DNA of 64,000 bases, taken from positions 62,001-126,000 of the forward strand of contig CAZWSX010000006.1 of the NCBI GenBank assembly GCA_964636985.1, written 5' to 3'. The notes under the pieces are model-generated. The model did not search any database, was not told the DNA's origin, and saw nothing but the letters and a program-made list of their open reading frames with translations. Below, one piece after another: positions 42,639 to 52,538 of this stretch. The DNA comes from CAZWSX01 sp964636985. GTDB lineage: Bacteria; Planctomycetota; Planctomycetia; Pirellulales; Pirellulaceae. The stretch's first letter is position 1. Each line of letters opens with the position of its first letter. The translations under genes and the position numbers were made by a program.

Positions 42639-45600
42639 ATGCCAACGCGAGTTTGGATCGCTGTCAGTACGATCGCCCTCGTTATTGCCACGAGCAACGA
42701 CTGGGCGCTTGCACAGACCAATGCTCAAGCGAGTCCTGAATCGGTCACTGCTAAGTCGTACAAGATCGGCACCCAGGAACTCAATCAGCTCTCTCTGCGC
42801 CTGCAAGCCAACCTCTCCAAGGTCGACCCCAACGCCGAAGTCTTCACGGATGTACGGCAAAACAAGATCATTGTCCGGGGATCGACGGCCGTGCAGGAGC
42901 GAGCTGCGATCTTGATCGCTGCCGCATCCGCACCTGCTGCGGCCGCTCCTAAAGTCCAGCCAAAGACGAGCCAGGCGAAGGGGAGCCCGACAAAGAGCAA
43001 TCCGCAAGTGGCCGGCCGGCCCAAGTCCAAGCCATCGAGTCCCCGAGTCGATTCCAACGTCATCCAAGCCTCGTTCGACGATCTTATCCCGTCGCAGGTT
43101 AAGCTCCGCCACAGCACGGCCAACCAATTCTGCGATCGTCTGCAAAAGGCGTTCGGGCGTGCCGCCGCGGTGTCAAACAAGAGCGGAAACGTCGAGGTGC
43201 AACTGCGCGTCGACGGCGAAATGACTCGTGGCATCGTTCTCGACTCGACCACCAGCCTGATTCAACTGCCGCCCGACATCAGGCACAAGAAGTTCTGGTG
43301 GCAGACCGTGCAAGCCATCGATCGCGAAGGCACCAAGGAAGATCCCCAATCGGCCATTATGAAGCTGAACAAAGCCGATCCGGCCAAAGTCAAGCGAGCT
43401 CTCGAAGCCTATCAAATAGCCCGTCGCCGCCGGCAGATCGAGGACGATGGCCAAATGGCTGACGACGACATGCTGAACGAGGATGGCACTCCCCGCATCG
43501 TCACGGAAATCACCGACGGGCCCGAGGGGGAAGGTGCTTACGGCCCGGTCCAGATCGAGTACCTGGAAGGGCTCGACATCATCATCATCCGCGGCCGCAA
43601 GCAGGACGTGGAACGAATTCAAAAGCTGATCGCCGACATCGAAAAGCAAACGCGCGAAACCAAGCCGGAAATCGAGATCGTCCCAATCGTCCACGTCCAG
43701 GACCGCGTCTTGGCCGACTATGTCAACCAGATTTACACCGACGTCTACGGCACACGGCAAGGCCGCGTTACCATTCTGCCTTTAAAGCGGCCGAACGCGA
43801 TTTTGCTCGCCGGTAAAGCCGAGAATGTCGCGACCGCCAAGGAACTGATCACCAAGCTCGACCAGCCCAACGACTCCGAAGCTCAAATGCAGGTGTTTCA
43901 CCTGAAGCACATTTCGGCCTCCGATGCCGAAGCGAGGGTGAATAGCTGGTTGACCACCGCGCCGAGCGGGCAGGCCACGCAGCAGAATCAAGCCAACACG
44001 ACCCAGCTCAACGGCCTCGACAATCGCGCGGTGGTTGTCTCCGACGCGCGCATCAACGCCTTGTTCGTGTTTGCGAGCGAGCGTGATCTCGTCGAGATCG
44101 GCAAATTCATCGAGAAGTTGGACGTTGAGACATTGACCTCGGAGAACATCATCCGCATTTTCCGCCTTCGCAACGCCCTCTCCGACGACCTGAAGACCAC
44201 GCTCGATGAAGCCATCCGCGGCCAGGTGTCAGGGCGATCGTCCAGCGGCACCACTGGCAATCAAGGCAATATCACGGCCGGCCTCACGACGGGCCCCGGC
44301 GCCGCATCATCGACCAGCACCAGTTCCACAACAGCCAGTCGCAATGCCGGTCTCCAGTTCCTGAAGGTCGATGAGGAAGGGCAACGCCTCATCAAGTCGG
44401 GCGTTCTGAACGACGTACAGATCACGTCCGACCCTCGCAGCAACACGCTGGTTGTTACCGGTCCGGCGAGCACCATGGAACTGATCGCGACGTTGATCGA
44501 GCAACTCGACACGCTTGCCCAAGCCGATGCCGCCATCAAGGTGTTCACGGTCGTCAACGGCGATGCCGCGGCTTTGGTCGAGACACTCCAACAGCTCTTC
44601 GGTCAAACCACGCAAGGGCAAGGAGCGGGTGGCGGAGGCGGGGGCGCCGTTGCCATCGCGACGCCCGGTGCCGAAGAATCGACACTGGTCAGCCTCCGTT
44701 TTGGTTTCGACGAGCGGACCAACAGCATTATCGTGACGGGTGCCGCCCGCGATTTGGATACGGTCGAGCGGCTTTTGATTCGCTTGGACGAATCGGACGT
44801 TCGCCGCCGGCGGACAACGGTGTACCGATTGTTGAATGCCCCTGCCGAAGACGTGGCGTTGGCCCTGCAAGAGTTCCTGCAAAATCAGCGAACGTTGAAC
44901 CAATTGGCGCCGACGCTCCAAAGCCCGATCGAACAGCTCGATCGCGAAGTGCTGGTCGTTGCCGAACCAGTGAGCAACAGCCTGCTCGTCAGCGCGACGC
45001 TACGGTATTACGAAGAAATGCGCGGCGTGATCGAGGAACTCGACCGCCGTCCGCCGATGGTTGTCGTGCAGACGATGATCGCCGAAGTGAACCTCGGCGA
45101 GAACAACGAATTCGGGGTCGAACTTGGCTTGCAGGACGCGCTGCTCTATCGCCGTGGTATCAGCGGAGCCACCGCGACACCGGGCTTCGGCTTCGCCGGC
45201 CAACCGTTGCCTAGCACGAATGCATCCCCCACCGCGCTTGCGAATGCAGGTAGCGTTGCCGGTCAGGCTTTGCTTGGCAACTTCGGGCTGGGACGGAACA
45301 ATACAGGTCTTGGTTACGGCGGCATGGTGCTCTCGGCCAGCAGCCAGTCGGTCTCGGCGCTGGTGCGGGCCCTGCAACAGAATCGTCAACTGCAAGTGAT
45401 CAGCCGACCGCAAATTCAGACGCTCGACAATCAGCTTGGCCGCGTGCAGGTGGGGGCGTCCGTTCCCTACCCAACGAACGTGAACGTAACAACCTTTGGT
45501 ACGTCCACCAGCGTGACGTTGACCGACGTCGGCATCATCTTGGAAGTACGTCCCCGCACCAGTCCCGACGGGTTGATCGTGATGGAAGTGGGTGCGGAAA

Positions 45601-46265
45601 AATCGCAGCTCGGACCAGAAGCGGAAGGGATCGCGATCTCGGTGACCGCCAACGGTACCGTTCGTGCTCCACAAATCTTGCGAACGCGGGCAGTTACGGT
45701 CGTGAGCGCTCGGACCGGCCAAACGGTCATTCTCGGCGGATTGATCACCAAGAGCCGAGAAAACGAAACGCGGCGCGTTCCGTACCTCTCCGATATCCCC
45801 ATCGCGGGAGCCCTGTTCCGATACGACCGGGCCGTGGAGTCGAAGACGGAATTGCTGATCTTCCTCACGCCCTACATCATCCGAAACGAAGATGACATCA
45901 ACTTCATCAACGCTCAAGAAGCGGCCCGCATGAACTGGTGCCTCGCCGATATTGCCGACGCGCACGGCCAGGTGCCGGGAATGGCCGGCGAAGGTCCATG
46001 GGGACAACAGCAAACGCCGGTTATCTTCCCAGACGAAGACCCCACCGGCATGAAGACCATCGCGCCGAAAAACGGTGCTCCCGGCAGCGTGCCGACTTTG
46101 AAATCCGGGTCGCGCACCACGCCGAAGAAGTCAGCGCTGCTGGGCGAAAAGCGGGATGCCGTGATCGTTCCGATGGGGCCGGCCTCGCCCGACCAGGAAG
46201 GACCGCTCACGCTCGAGACGAGACTTCCCGCTGGTCCCGAACAATTCCGCTACGAACAAAAATAG
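42639..46265 (+). CDS. gspD: type II secretion system secretin GspD
   Basis: This 1208-residue protein (usual GspD 650-750) has GGAG 8 bases before its ATG and a signal peptide ending near 'WALAQ'. Several N-domains of secretin_N type follow ('VHVQDRVLADYVNQIYTDVYG', 'VFHLKHISASDAEARV', 'IFRLRNALSDDLKTTLDEA', 'TVVNGDAAALVETLQQLFGQ', 'VYRLLNAPAEDVALALQEFL'), at least five. The secretin barrel spans about 805-1085 ('LDRRPPMVVVQTMIAEV', 'LQVISRPQIQTLDNQ', 'VPYLSDIPIAGALFRYD'). A short Pro/Lys-rich C-terminal region ends it. It forms the outer-membrane channel. The gene is 207 bases downstream of the PilO-like gene. Confidence 0.95.
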   Translation: MPTRVWIAVSTIALVIATSNDWALAQTNAQASPESVTAKSYKIGTQELNQLSLRLQANLSKVDPNAEVFTDVRQNKIIVRGSTAVQERAAILIAAASAPAAAAPKVQPKTSQAKGSPTKSNPQVAGRPKSKPSSPRVDSNVIQASFDDLIPSQVKLRHSTANQFCDRLQKAFGRAAAVSNKSGNVEVQLRVDGEMTRGIVLDSTTSLIQLPPDIRHKKFWWQTVQAIDREGTKEDPQSAIMKLNKADPAKVKRALEAYQIARRRRQIEDDGQMADDDMLNEDGTPRIVTEITDGPEGEGAYGPVQIEYLEGLDIIIIRGRKQDVERIQKLIADIEKQTRETKPEIEIVPIVHVQDRVLADYVNQIYTDVYGTRQGRVTILPLKRPNAILLAGKAENVATAKELITKLDQPNDSEAQMQVFHLKHISASDAEARVNSWLTTAPSGQATQQNQANTTQLNGLDNRAVVVSDARINALFVFASERDLVEIGKFIEKLDVETLTSENIIRIFRLRNALSDDLKTTLDEAIRGQVSGRSSSGTTGNQGNITAGLTTGPGAASSTSTSSTTASRNAGLQFLKVDEEGQRLIKSGVLNDVQITSDPRSNTLVVTGPASTMELIATLIEQLDTLAQADAAIKVFTVVNGDAAALVETLQQLFGQTTQGQGAGGGGGGAVAIATPGAEESTLVSLRFGFDERTNSIIVTGAARDLDTVERLLIRLDESDVRRRRTTVYRLLNAPAEDVALALQEFLQNQRTLNQLAPTLQSPIEQLDREVLVVAEPVSNSLLVSATLRYYEEMRGVIEELDRRPPMVVVQTMIAEVNLGENNEFGVELGLQDALLYRRGISGATATPGFGFAGQPLPSTNASPTALANAGSVAGQALLGNFGLGRNNTGLGYGGMVLSASSQSVSALVRALQQNRQLQVISRPQIQTLDNQLGRVQVGASVPYPTNVNVTTFGTSTSVTLTDVGIILEVRPRTSPDGLIVMEVGAEKSQLGPEAEGIAISVTANGTVRAPQILRTRAVTVVSARTGQTVILGGLITKSRENETRRVPYLSDIPIAGALFRYDRAVESKTELLIFLTPYIIRNEDDINFINAQEAARMNWCLADIADAHGQVPGMAGEGPWGQQQTPVIFPDEDPTGMKTIAPKNGAPGSVPTLKSGSRTTPKKSALLGEKRDAVIVPMGPASPDQEGPLTLETRLPAGPEQFRYEQK

Positions 46266-46290
46266 TGACCACCGCACACGGAAGTGCATT

Positions 46291-47199
46291 ATGCAGTCCT
46301 CACTTGATCGCGTCCGTTGGCGAGCCTGGATCTACTCGTTGGTTGCGATTGCCGCCACCACTGGTTGCCAGTCGCTACCCAAAGCTTCTTCGCTCACGCC
46401 GAGTTGGATGAAGCGCGACAAAAGCCCCAAGGTCGTCGACTCGAAATTCAAGCGGCCCGTGCGGATGGTCGTGTTGTGGACGCCATCCACCCTGAACGAA
46501 CCGGGGATGCCGCCCGCCCGTGGCTTCGGCGGGCGAGTCTACTTCTACGACGAGAAGAGCGAAACCATTCCGGTCGAAGGGCAGTTGGTCGTTTACGGTT
46601 ACGATGAAAACTCGCCCCGCGAAGGAAACGCGCAAGCCGATCGGAAGTTCGTCTTCCCGGCCGAAAAGATCGCGGAGCACTATTCTCCCACCGATTTGGG
46701 AGCGTCGTATAGCGTTTGGGTACCCTGGGGCAAACCGACCGACCCCACCACCGAGGTCACGCTCGTTTCCGTTTTGACTTCGTCGGCAGGCACCGTTGTT
46801 GTCGACGAAGGGGCCAAGAATAATCTGCCCGGCGCGATGACCGAGCGGCAGAAAGCGATCTCCAAATCGGCGAACCCCGATTCGCTCTTCTCGAAAACGT
46901 CCGAAGGCGAAGCTCAAGACGCTGCGGAACTGGACAATCGTCCCAAGAAGCTTTCGTCGACGACCATCCCCTTGGCACCCAAGTATGCGGAGCAAATGGC
47001 GTCGCGAGAGCCACCGCCGCCAAGCAACCGTGTCGTCCAAGCCGCTGCGTACGAACCGCCGCCCGCACCAGTGCGCCCAGTTCCCCGCGCCGTGGAAGCA
47101 GAATCAGCCACGGACAAGGATAAGCCGGCGAAGAATAGTCGCCGACGACGCGCCGGTGGGACAACAGGAACGCTACTGGGACCAGGCGCGTTTGATTAA
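46291..47199 (+). CDS. secretion-cluster lipoprotein of unknown function
   Basis: This 302-residue protein follows gspD by 25 bases with GGAAG near its ATG. It has a lipobox 'ATTGC' (lipidated Cys26) and so should sit in a membrane on the periplasmic side. The mature part has a beta-rich region with 'GFGGRVYFYDEKSETIPVEGQLVVYGYDE' and 'VSVLTSSAGTVVV', and a Pro/Lys/Ala-rich C-terminal third. Its position suggests a pilotin-like or secretin-accessory role, but it has no recognisable pilotin motif. Similar proteins seem to follow gspD in planctomycetes, from memory of the layout only. Confidence 0.75.
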   Translation: MQSSLDRVRWRAWIYSLVAIAATTGCQSLPKASSLTPSWMKRDKSPKVVDSKFKRPVRMVVLWTPSTLNEPGMPPARGFGGRVYFYDEKSETIPVEGQLVVYGYDENSPREGNAQADRKFVFPAEKIAEHYSPTDLGASYSVWVPWGKPTDPTTEVTLVSVLTSSAGTVVVDEGAKNNLPGAMTERQKAISKSANPDSLFSKTSEGEAQDAAELDNRPKKLSSTTIPLAPKYAEQMASREPPPPSNRVVQAAAYEPPPAPVRPVPRAVEAESATDKDKPAKNSRRRRAGGTTGTLLGPGAFD

Positions 47200-47261
47200 C
47201 GGACGTGGTCTCACGGCTGGCGTCTCACGACCTGAACCTGACTAAAGAGCGGATCAGGCGA

Positions 47262-48098
47262 TTACCGCGCGTCGGCGGAGGCCGACAGCACAACCAACTG
47301 GTTGTCGACCGCGTTAATCCCAGCTTCCATCAAAGCCAGCTTGGCCAACATGTCGGCTTCTCGTTTTGAAGCTACCGACCCGCGAAGTGTCACCGTCCGC
47401 CCGTTGACACTCACTTGAACTTGGTCGTTGAATCGCTGGAGCGCTGGAAGCCGCGTCATGCGCGTTTGGAATTGCGTGGTGTAAGCGATGACCGATTGCG
47501 GACGAATGGCGATCTCGGAGCGAAGTGCCGCTCGAACGCTTGTCTTCGCCTGTTGACTGGATGCTCCGCCCGTGGTGTTGTTGCGTTGCTGCTGTTGCGT
47601 TCGCCCGCGCGTTTGCCGAGCGGTCCCGGCGCCGGTGGCGCCACGATTCGCCGTGGTGCCGCGGCCCGTTGAACGGCCGCCATTGGCCCCGCCAGCGCCT
47701 CCCATGGCACCCTGCGACGCCAAACTTCCGTTGCTGTAGTAGTCGTTGGTAGCGGCATCGGCACCAATGAAACCCAAGCTGGCCGGGGTCACATTCGTCC
47801 CCAGGACGCTTACGGTCGCTGCCGACCCAATCAGCGTGGCCTGCTTGCCCGTTCCCTGTCTTAAGTTGGTCGCCTGGTTTGTACCGGTTGGCGATGTGCC
47901 CGAACCCATGGATTGCTGCTGGGGCATCGACGTCCCCGTTCCATAAGTTGGCGTGCTTCCGAATGTCGTCGATTGCGGCGTGGTCGAAGCGGCCGCTGGA
48001 ACTGCCGTTTGCGCGTAAGTCCGGCCTGTCACCGCGGTGCAGGCAAGTCCCAACGCAATGGCCAACAAAACACGCAAACTTTTCGACGACAGCGACAT
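47262..48098 (-). CDS. secreted BON-domain protein
   Basis: This 278-residue protein has a signal peptide ('LLAIALGLACTAVTGRTYAQ'). The middle (about 35-175) is low-complexity Thr/Ser/Gly/Gln, with 'GRTQQQQRNNTTGG'. The C-terminal 60 or so residues form a BON domain ('RFNDQVQVSVNGRTVTLRGSVASKREADMLAKLALMEAGINAVDNQLVV', family-typical strand-helix-strand). BON domains are found in lipid- or envelope-associated proteins such as OsmY. It converges with the lipoprotein gene. Function inferred only at the domain level. Confidence 0.8.
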   Translation of the reverse strand: MSLSSKSLRVLLAIALGLACTAVTGRTYAQTAVPAAASTTPQSTTFGSTPTYGTGTSMPQQQSMGSGTSPTGTNQATNLRQGTGKQATLIGSAATVSVLGTNVTPASLGFIGADAATNDYYSNGSLASQGAMGGAGGANGGRSTGRGTTANRGATGAGTARQTRGRTQQQQRNNTTGGASSQQAKTSVRAALRSEIAIRPQSVIAYTTQFQTRMTRLPALQRFNDQVQVSVNGRTVTLRGSVASKREADMLAKLALMEAGINAVDNQLVVLSASADAR

Positions 48099-48354
48099 AA
48101 GTGCACCTCTGCTATCAATCTTAAACCCGCCGTAGGTGGCAGGTTTCGTTTTGGGCGCCGTTTTTCAATTCTCGACCTCTTCCTATTTCTACGCTAGTGG
48201 AGATGAACTGGCCGAAAAAATCGGCACAAGAATACCACTCAAACAGGGGGACTGTCCCTCGGCTCGTGGAAACCGTTGCGGGGAGACGCGAGTAGAGTAG
48301 ACAGTTGACCCGTGCCTCCCCAGCGAGGCCGTTTCCCCTCAGAGGTTTCCTTCG

Positions 48355-50148
48355 ATGACACAGGGCCGTGTTTTCTTCTCGCATTTGCTCGCGATTCTCC
48401 TCCTGTTACTGGGAGCGGCGGGAACCGCCTTCGCCCAAGGCGAACGCCCCGGCGTCCCCAAACTTTTGCCCGACAAGACGCTCGCGATGGTTCGGGCAGA
48501 GGATTTGCCTAACACCATTGAACGGTACAAAAAGGGCTCGCTCGGTCGGATGCTTACTGACCCGCAGCTAACCCCCCTTACGGAGCATCTCTACAAGCGG
48601 GGCGCCGAGGAATACAAGAACCGCCTCGAAGGCGAGGTCGAGGTCACGCTGGAAGACCTGCTTAAGGTTCCCCAAGGCGAAGTCGCCATCGCCCTGGTTG
48701 CTGGCCCGGACGATCGGCTAAGCCAACTCGGCTTCGTGGCCTTTCTGGAAGTCGCCGATCACGTTCCGCAAGCCCGTAAGCTCTTGGCCCGTCTGGAACG
48801 CCTCGTCACCGACAACGGCGGCAGCGTTACCACCGACATGGAAGGCAACGTGCCGATCAAAACCATCAGCGGAGCCGACGGCAACAGCATCATGATCTTC
48901 GATCGCGACGGGATGTTCGTCATCTCGAATCGCCGTCCCCACTTGCAGGAAGTGCTGCGACGCTGGAACGGCGAACAGCTTCCCACGCTGGCCGACAATC
49001 CGAAGTACACCGGCGTCATGAGCCGCTGTCGTCCTGGTCCCGACCAACCCGTGGATATCGAAGGCTTCGTCGATCCGATCTCGATCGTCAAAACCGTGGT
49101 TCGCGACAACGGCGGTGCTTTCTTTTTGGCACTCCTCCCGCACCTTGGGCTCGAGGGCATCCAGGCCATCGGAGCAACCACCACCAGTGGCGAAGGAGAC
49201 TTCGACGATGTTATTCGCGCGCAAGTCCTGATGCCCACGCCTCGCTCTGGCGTTCTGGACTTGATTGCGTTCAAAGGGGACGAAGCCGAACCCGAGGCCT
49301 GGGCTCCAGACGATCTCAGCTCGTACATGACCGTTAACTGGGATCTCAAGAAGTCGTACGCCAGCGGAGCGAGCCTCTACAACAGCGTCATGGGCGAAGA
49401 AGGCGCGTTCGAAAACGAAGTTCGCAATCGCGTCGATCAGCAATTGGGAATCGACTTCGCAAGCGAACTGTTGCCGTCCCTCGACGGCCGCATCACGTAT
49501 TGCACGTGGATCGAACCGCCAGCCCGTTTCAATAGCCAGGCCAATCTGCTAGGCGTAAAGCTTTCCGATCCCGACAAATTTCGCGCGACCTACAAAAAGA
49601 TCGTCGAGAAATACTCCGAGCGCTTCGAAGAGCGCGTCATCGCTGGGACCAAAGTCCACGTTGCAATCCTCCCCGACAACGCGCGGCCCGATGAGAACGA
49701 CCCCAATCAAAACATCCGACGCCCGGAGCCTTGTTTTTGCGTGTGGGGCGATTATCTGCTGCTGAGCGAAAGCACGAAGTTCATGGAGCACTGCCTTAAG
49801 ACAGGTCGCGATGGCAAAAAGACGCTCGGCAGCGATATCGAGTTCAAATTGATCCTCGGCAAGATTGCGCGACAGGCGGGCGGGAGTCGGCCGGGCATGC
49901 TGTCGTACAGCCGGCCCGAAGAAGCGATGCGCAACTTGTACGAAATGGCGACGTCCGAAGCCAACCGTCAGCGGATCAAGGAGCAAGGCACCAACAACGG
50001 ATTCTTCCGCACTGTGGACGATGCCCTCACGCAGCACCCGCTGCCTCCGTTTTCGGTTTTCGAGAAATACCTGGCTCCTAGCGGAGGCTTGTTGATTCTC
50101 GACGATTCGGGCCTGCGCTTCATGACGTTCTCCCTGCGACGCGATTAG
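48355..50148 (+). CDS. large secreted protein of unknown function
   Basis: This 597-residue protein starts 8 bases after AGAGG. A signal peptide ('LLAILLLLLGAAGTAFAQ') is clear. The mature part contains no domain I can name; it alternates short beta strands and helices ('LKVPQGEVAIALVAGPD', 'LLSESTKFMEHCLKTGRDG', 'FSVFEKYLAPSGGLLILDDSGLRFM'). It resembles planctomycete proteins annotated as hypothetical with a DUF3352-like fold, which I can only suggest. There is no lipobox, so it should be periplasmic. Its gene stands alone between the BON gene and rsmH. Confidence 0.7.
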   Translation: MTQGRVFFSHLLAILLLLLGAAGTAFAQGERPGVPKLLPDKTLAMVRAEDLPNTIERYKKGSLGRMLTDPQLTPLTEHLYKRGAEEYKNRLEGEVEVTLEDLLKVPQGEVAIALVAGPDDRLSQLGFVAFLEVADHVPQARKLLARLERLVTDNGGSVTTDMEGNVPIKTISGADGNSIMIFDRDGMFVISNRRPHLQEVLRRWNGEQLPTLADNPKYTGVMSRCRPGPDQPVDIEGFVDPISIVKTVVRDNGGAFFLALLPHLGLEGIQAIGATTTSGEGDFDDVIRAQVLMPTPRSGVLDLIAFKGDEAEPEAWAPDDLSSYMTVNWDLKKSYASGASLYNSVMGEEGAFENEVRNRVDQQLGIDFASELLPSLDGRITYCTWIEPPARFNSQANLLGVKLSDPDKFRATYKKIVEKYSERFEERVIAGTKVHVAILPDNARPDENDPNQNIRRPEPCFCVWGDYLLLSESTKFMEHCLKTGRDGKKTLGSDIEFKLILGKIARQAGGSRPGMLSYSRPEEAMRNLYEMATSEANRQRIKEQGTNNGFFRTVDDALTQHPLPPFSVFEKYLAPSGGLLILDDSGLRFMTFSLRRD

Positions 50149-50208
50149 AATTGCAGGAAGAGCGCGCTGGTTTGCGCGACGTTATTTGGAGCGCACTGGC
50201 ACGGACTC

Positions 50209-51093
50209 ATGGAAGCCGAGGGAGATCGGTCGGTTCATATTTCGGTAATGCCGCGGGAAATTCTCGCGGCTCTTGCGCCGCAGCCCGGCGGCGTTTTCGC
50301 CGACGGGACGCTAGGCGGTGGCGGCCACACCCGATTGCTGGCCGAGGCCGTGGGGCCAACCGGAAAAGTGGTGGCTGTCGATCGTGACCCCGCCGCCATC
50401 GCGCGGGCGGAAATCAATTTGCGCGGCATGCCGGTCCTCCTTGCCCAAGCGAACTTCGACGAACTTCCCGAAGTCCTGGCCGAGGCAGGCGTCGAGCAGA
50501 TCGACGGCGCCGTGCTCGACTTGGGCCTCTCCAGCGACCAACTGGCCGATCGCGAGAGGGGCTTCAGCTTCGACAGCGAAGGCGAGCTCGATATGCGGTT
50601 CGACCCCACGTCGGGCGAACCCGCCTGGCGTTTGCTCGCGCACCTGCGGGAAAACGAGATCGCCGATTTGATCTACCAATACGGCGAAGAACGCTGCAGT
50701 CGCAGAATCGCTCGCGAGTTCGTCGCGACCCGCAAGCACGGCCCCATTAAAAGCGTCCGCGACTTCGCCGACCTCGTGCGAAGATGCGTCCCCCGCGGCG
50801 CCGACCGTATCGACCCCGCCACTCGCACCTTTCAAGCGCTCCGCATAGCCGTGAACGACGAACTCGGCTCACTCCGCCGCGCCCTGGCAGCACTGCCCGA
50901 TCGTCTGAAACCGGGCGGAGTCCTGGCGATCTTGAGCTTCCACTCGCTGGAAGATCGCATCGTTAAGGAAGCCTTCCGAAGCGACCAGCGGTTGGAAATC
51001 GTCACCAAGAAACCACTGACGGCATCGGACGAAGAAATCTCTCAAAACCCGCGCAGCCGCAGTGCTAAGCTACGCGTTGCGCGGCGGCGATAG
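50209..51093 (+). CDS. rsmH: 16S rRNA (cytosine-1402-N4)-methyltransferase
   Basis: This 294-residue protein (usual length about 310) has the RsmH signatures 'HISVMPREILAAL', SAM motif 'FADGTLGGGGHTRLLAEA', 'VVAVDRDPAAIARA', 'VLDLGLSSDQLADRERGFSF', 'MRFDP', and near the end 'LSFHSLEDRIVKEAF' with 'QNPRSRSAKLRVARR'. It methylates C1402 of 16S rRNA with S-adenosylmethionine. In most bacteria rsmH opens the dcw cluster; here it has no mraZ, ftsL, ftsI or mur neighbours, as expected for Planctomycetes with dispersed division genes. Confidence 0.95.
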   Translation: MEAEGDRSVHISVMPREILAALAPQPGGVFADGTLGGGGHTRLLAEAVGPTGKVVAVDRDPAAIARAEINLRGMPVLLAQANFDELPEVLAEAGVEQIDGAVLDLGLSSDQLADRERGFSFDSEGELDMRFDPTSGEPAWRLLAHLRENEIADLIYQYGEERCSRRIAREFVATRKHGPIKSVRDFADLVRRCVPRGADRIDPATRTFQALRIAVNDELGSLRRALAALPDRLKPGGVLAILSFHSLEDRIVKEAFRSDQRLEIVTKKPLTASDEEISQNPRSRSAKLRVARRR

Positions 51094-51182
51094 CTGGCCG
51101 CAATCTTGTGTGCGGTCCCTCTGCCGTTTATTGTTTCTCGTAATGGGGGGACGAACCTCGGCCGAACCAAAGGACCCACTCG

Positions 51183-52520
51183 ATGATGCGATCATGCCTG
51201 TTCCTGTTGCTCATGTGTTCGCTTTTGTCTGCCGCGGCTGTCGCGCAGGAAAAGACGCGCGACCAGAAAGTCCGTGAAGATCGCGAAAAGGTGACTGCCG
51301 CGGGCTTTTGGATCTACAACGATCTGCCTACGGCCTTTGCCAAGGCAAAGGAGACCGGCAAGCCGATTGTGGTGGTGCTGCGTTGCATTCCGTGCGAGGA
51401 GTGCGTGAAGCTGGACGACGACTTAGTCGATCGCGATCCGGTGCTGAAACCGCTGCTTGAAAAATTCGTGTGCGTCCGCGTCATCTCGACGAATGGCCTC
51501 GATCTATCGCTCTTTCAGTACGATACCGATCAGTCGTTCGCGGTCTTCATGCTGAACGCGGATCGCACGATCTACGGACGTTTTGGAACCCGATCGCATC
51601 GCACCGAGTGGTTCGGCGATGTCTCGCTCGCGGGGTTAGCGAAAGCACTGGAAGGGGCCTTGGAATTACACGCTCACTACCCCGCCAATAAAGACGCGCT
51701 CACGGCCAAGACCGGCCCTCAACCCCTCTTCGACCGTCCCGAGCTATTGCCTGAGCTCAAAGACAAATACACCAGCACGATTAACTACGCGGCCAAGGAC
51801 GTGGCCAAAACGTGCGTCCATTGCCATCAAATCGGCGACGCGATTCGCGACTACTATCGCGAGCGGAGCGAACCGATCCCAGACACCGTGCTCAATCCCT
51901 ATCCGCATCCCAAATCGATTGGATTGATTCTGGACCCCGACGAGCGAGCGACCGTCAAAGAGGTCACGCCAAAGTCACTCGCTGAAAAAGCGGGCCTGAA
52001 ACCGGGAGACGAAATCGTGGCCTTTGGCCGTCAGCCGATGCTCTCGATGGCCGACGTCCAATGGGTGCTGAACTCGGTGCCAGGCACAGGGGGAGACGTC
52101 GAAACGAATGTCCGCCGTGGTTCGACTGAAACAACGGTTACTCTCTCGTTGCCGGCCGACTGGCGAACGCTCGACGACATCTCGTGGCGAGTCAGTGCTT
52201 GGGGCTTGCGACGGATGGTGACGGGAGGATTGGTTCTTGAAGCCGCCGATGAGGAAGCCCGAGCCAAGCAGAGCATCGCTGCCGGCAAGATGGCGTTACG
52301 CGTGAAATACGTCGGCCAATACAACGAACACGCAGCGGGGAAGAATGCCGGCTTTGAGAAAGACGACATCCTGGTCGCGTTTGACGGGCGGACCGATTTG
52401 ACGACTGAGTCGGCGCTGTTTCGCTACGGTGCCACCAAAAAGAAGCCGGGCGAAACGGTCGCCGTGCAAGTGGTTCGCGATGGGAAACTGCTGCAACTCA
52501 AGCTACCCATGCAGCGATAA
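51183..52520 (+). CDS. exported thioredoxin-like, CxxCH (haem c) and PDZ protein
   Basis: This 445-residue protein has a signal peptide ('LFLLLMCSLLSAAAVAQ'). A thioredoxin-like domain (about residues 40-165) has CIPCEEC at 68-74 in the active-site position, more Cys-rich than the usual CxxC. A haem-type motif 'CVHCHQ' begins at residue 211. A PDZ domain follows (about 245-330, 'VTPKSLAEKAGLKPGDEIVAFG') and a second PDZ-like region ends the protein ('NAGFEKDDILVAFDGRTDL'). It should act in the periplasm, perhaps in redox folding or electron transfer. The combination is unusual; no operon partner is adjacent. Confidence 0.8.
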   Translation: MMRSCLFLLLMCSLLSAAAVAQEKTRDQKVREDREKVTAAGFWIYNDLPTAFAKAKETGKPIVVVLRCIPCEECVKLDDDLVDRDPVLKPLLEKFVCVRVISTNGLDLSLFQYDTDQSFAVFMLNADRTIYGRFGTRSHRTEWFGDVSLAGLAKALEGALELHAHYPANKDALTAKTGPQPLFDRPELLPELKDKYTSTINYAAKDVAKTCVHCHQIGDAIRDYYRERSEPIPDTVLNPYPHPKSIGLILDPDERATVKEVTPKSLAEKAGLKPGDEIVAFGRQPMLSMADVQWVLNSVPGTGGDVETNVRRGSTETTVTLSLPADWRTLDDISWRVSAWGLRRMVTGGLVLEAADEEARAKQSIAAGKMALRVKYVGQYNEHAAGKNAGFEKDDILVAFDGRTDLTTESALFRYGATKKKPGETVAVQVVRDGKLLQLKLPMQR

Positions 52521-52538
52521 CGTTGGAACGGCAGAGGT

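Noticed and set aside
45000..46013. 337-residue minus-strand frame antisense to gspD
   Set aside because: It lies over the conserved secretin barrel and has an unnatural His/Arg-rich composition.
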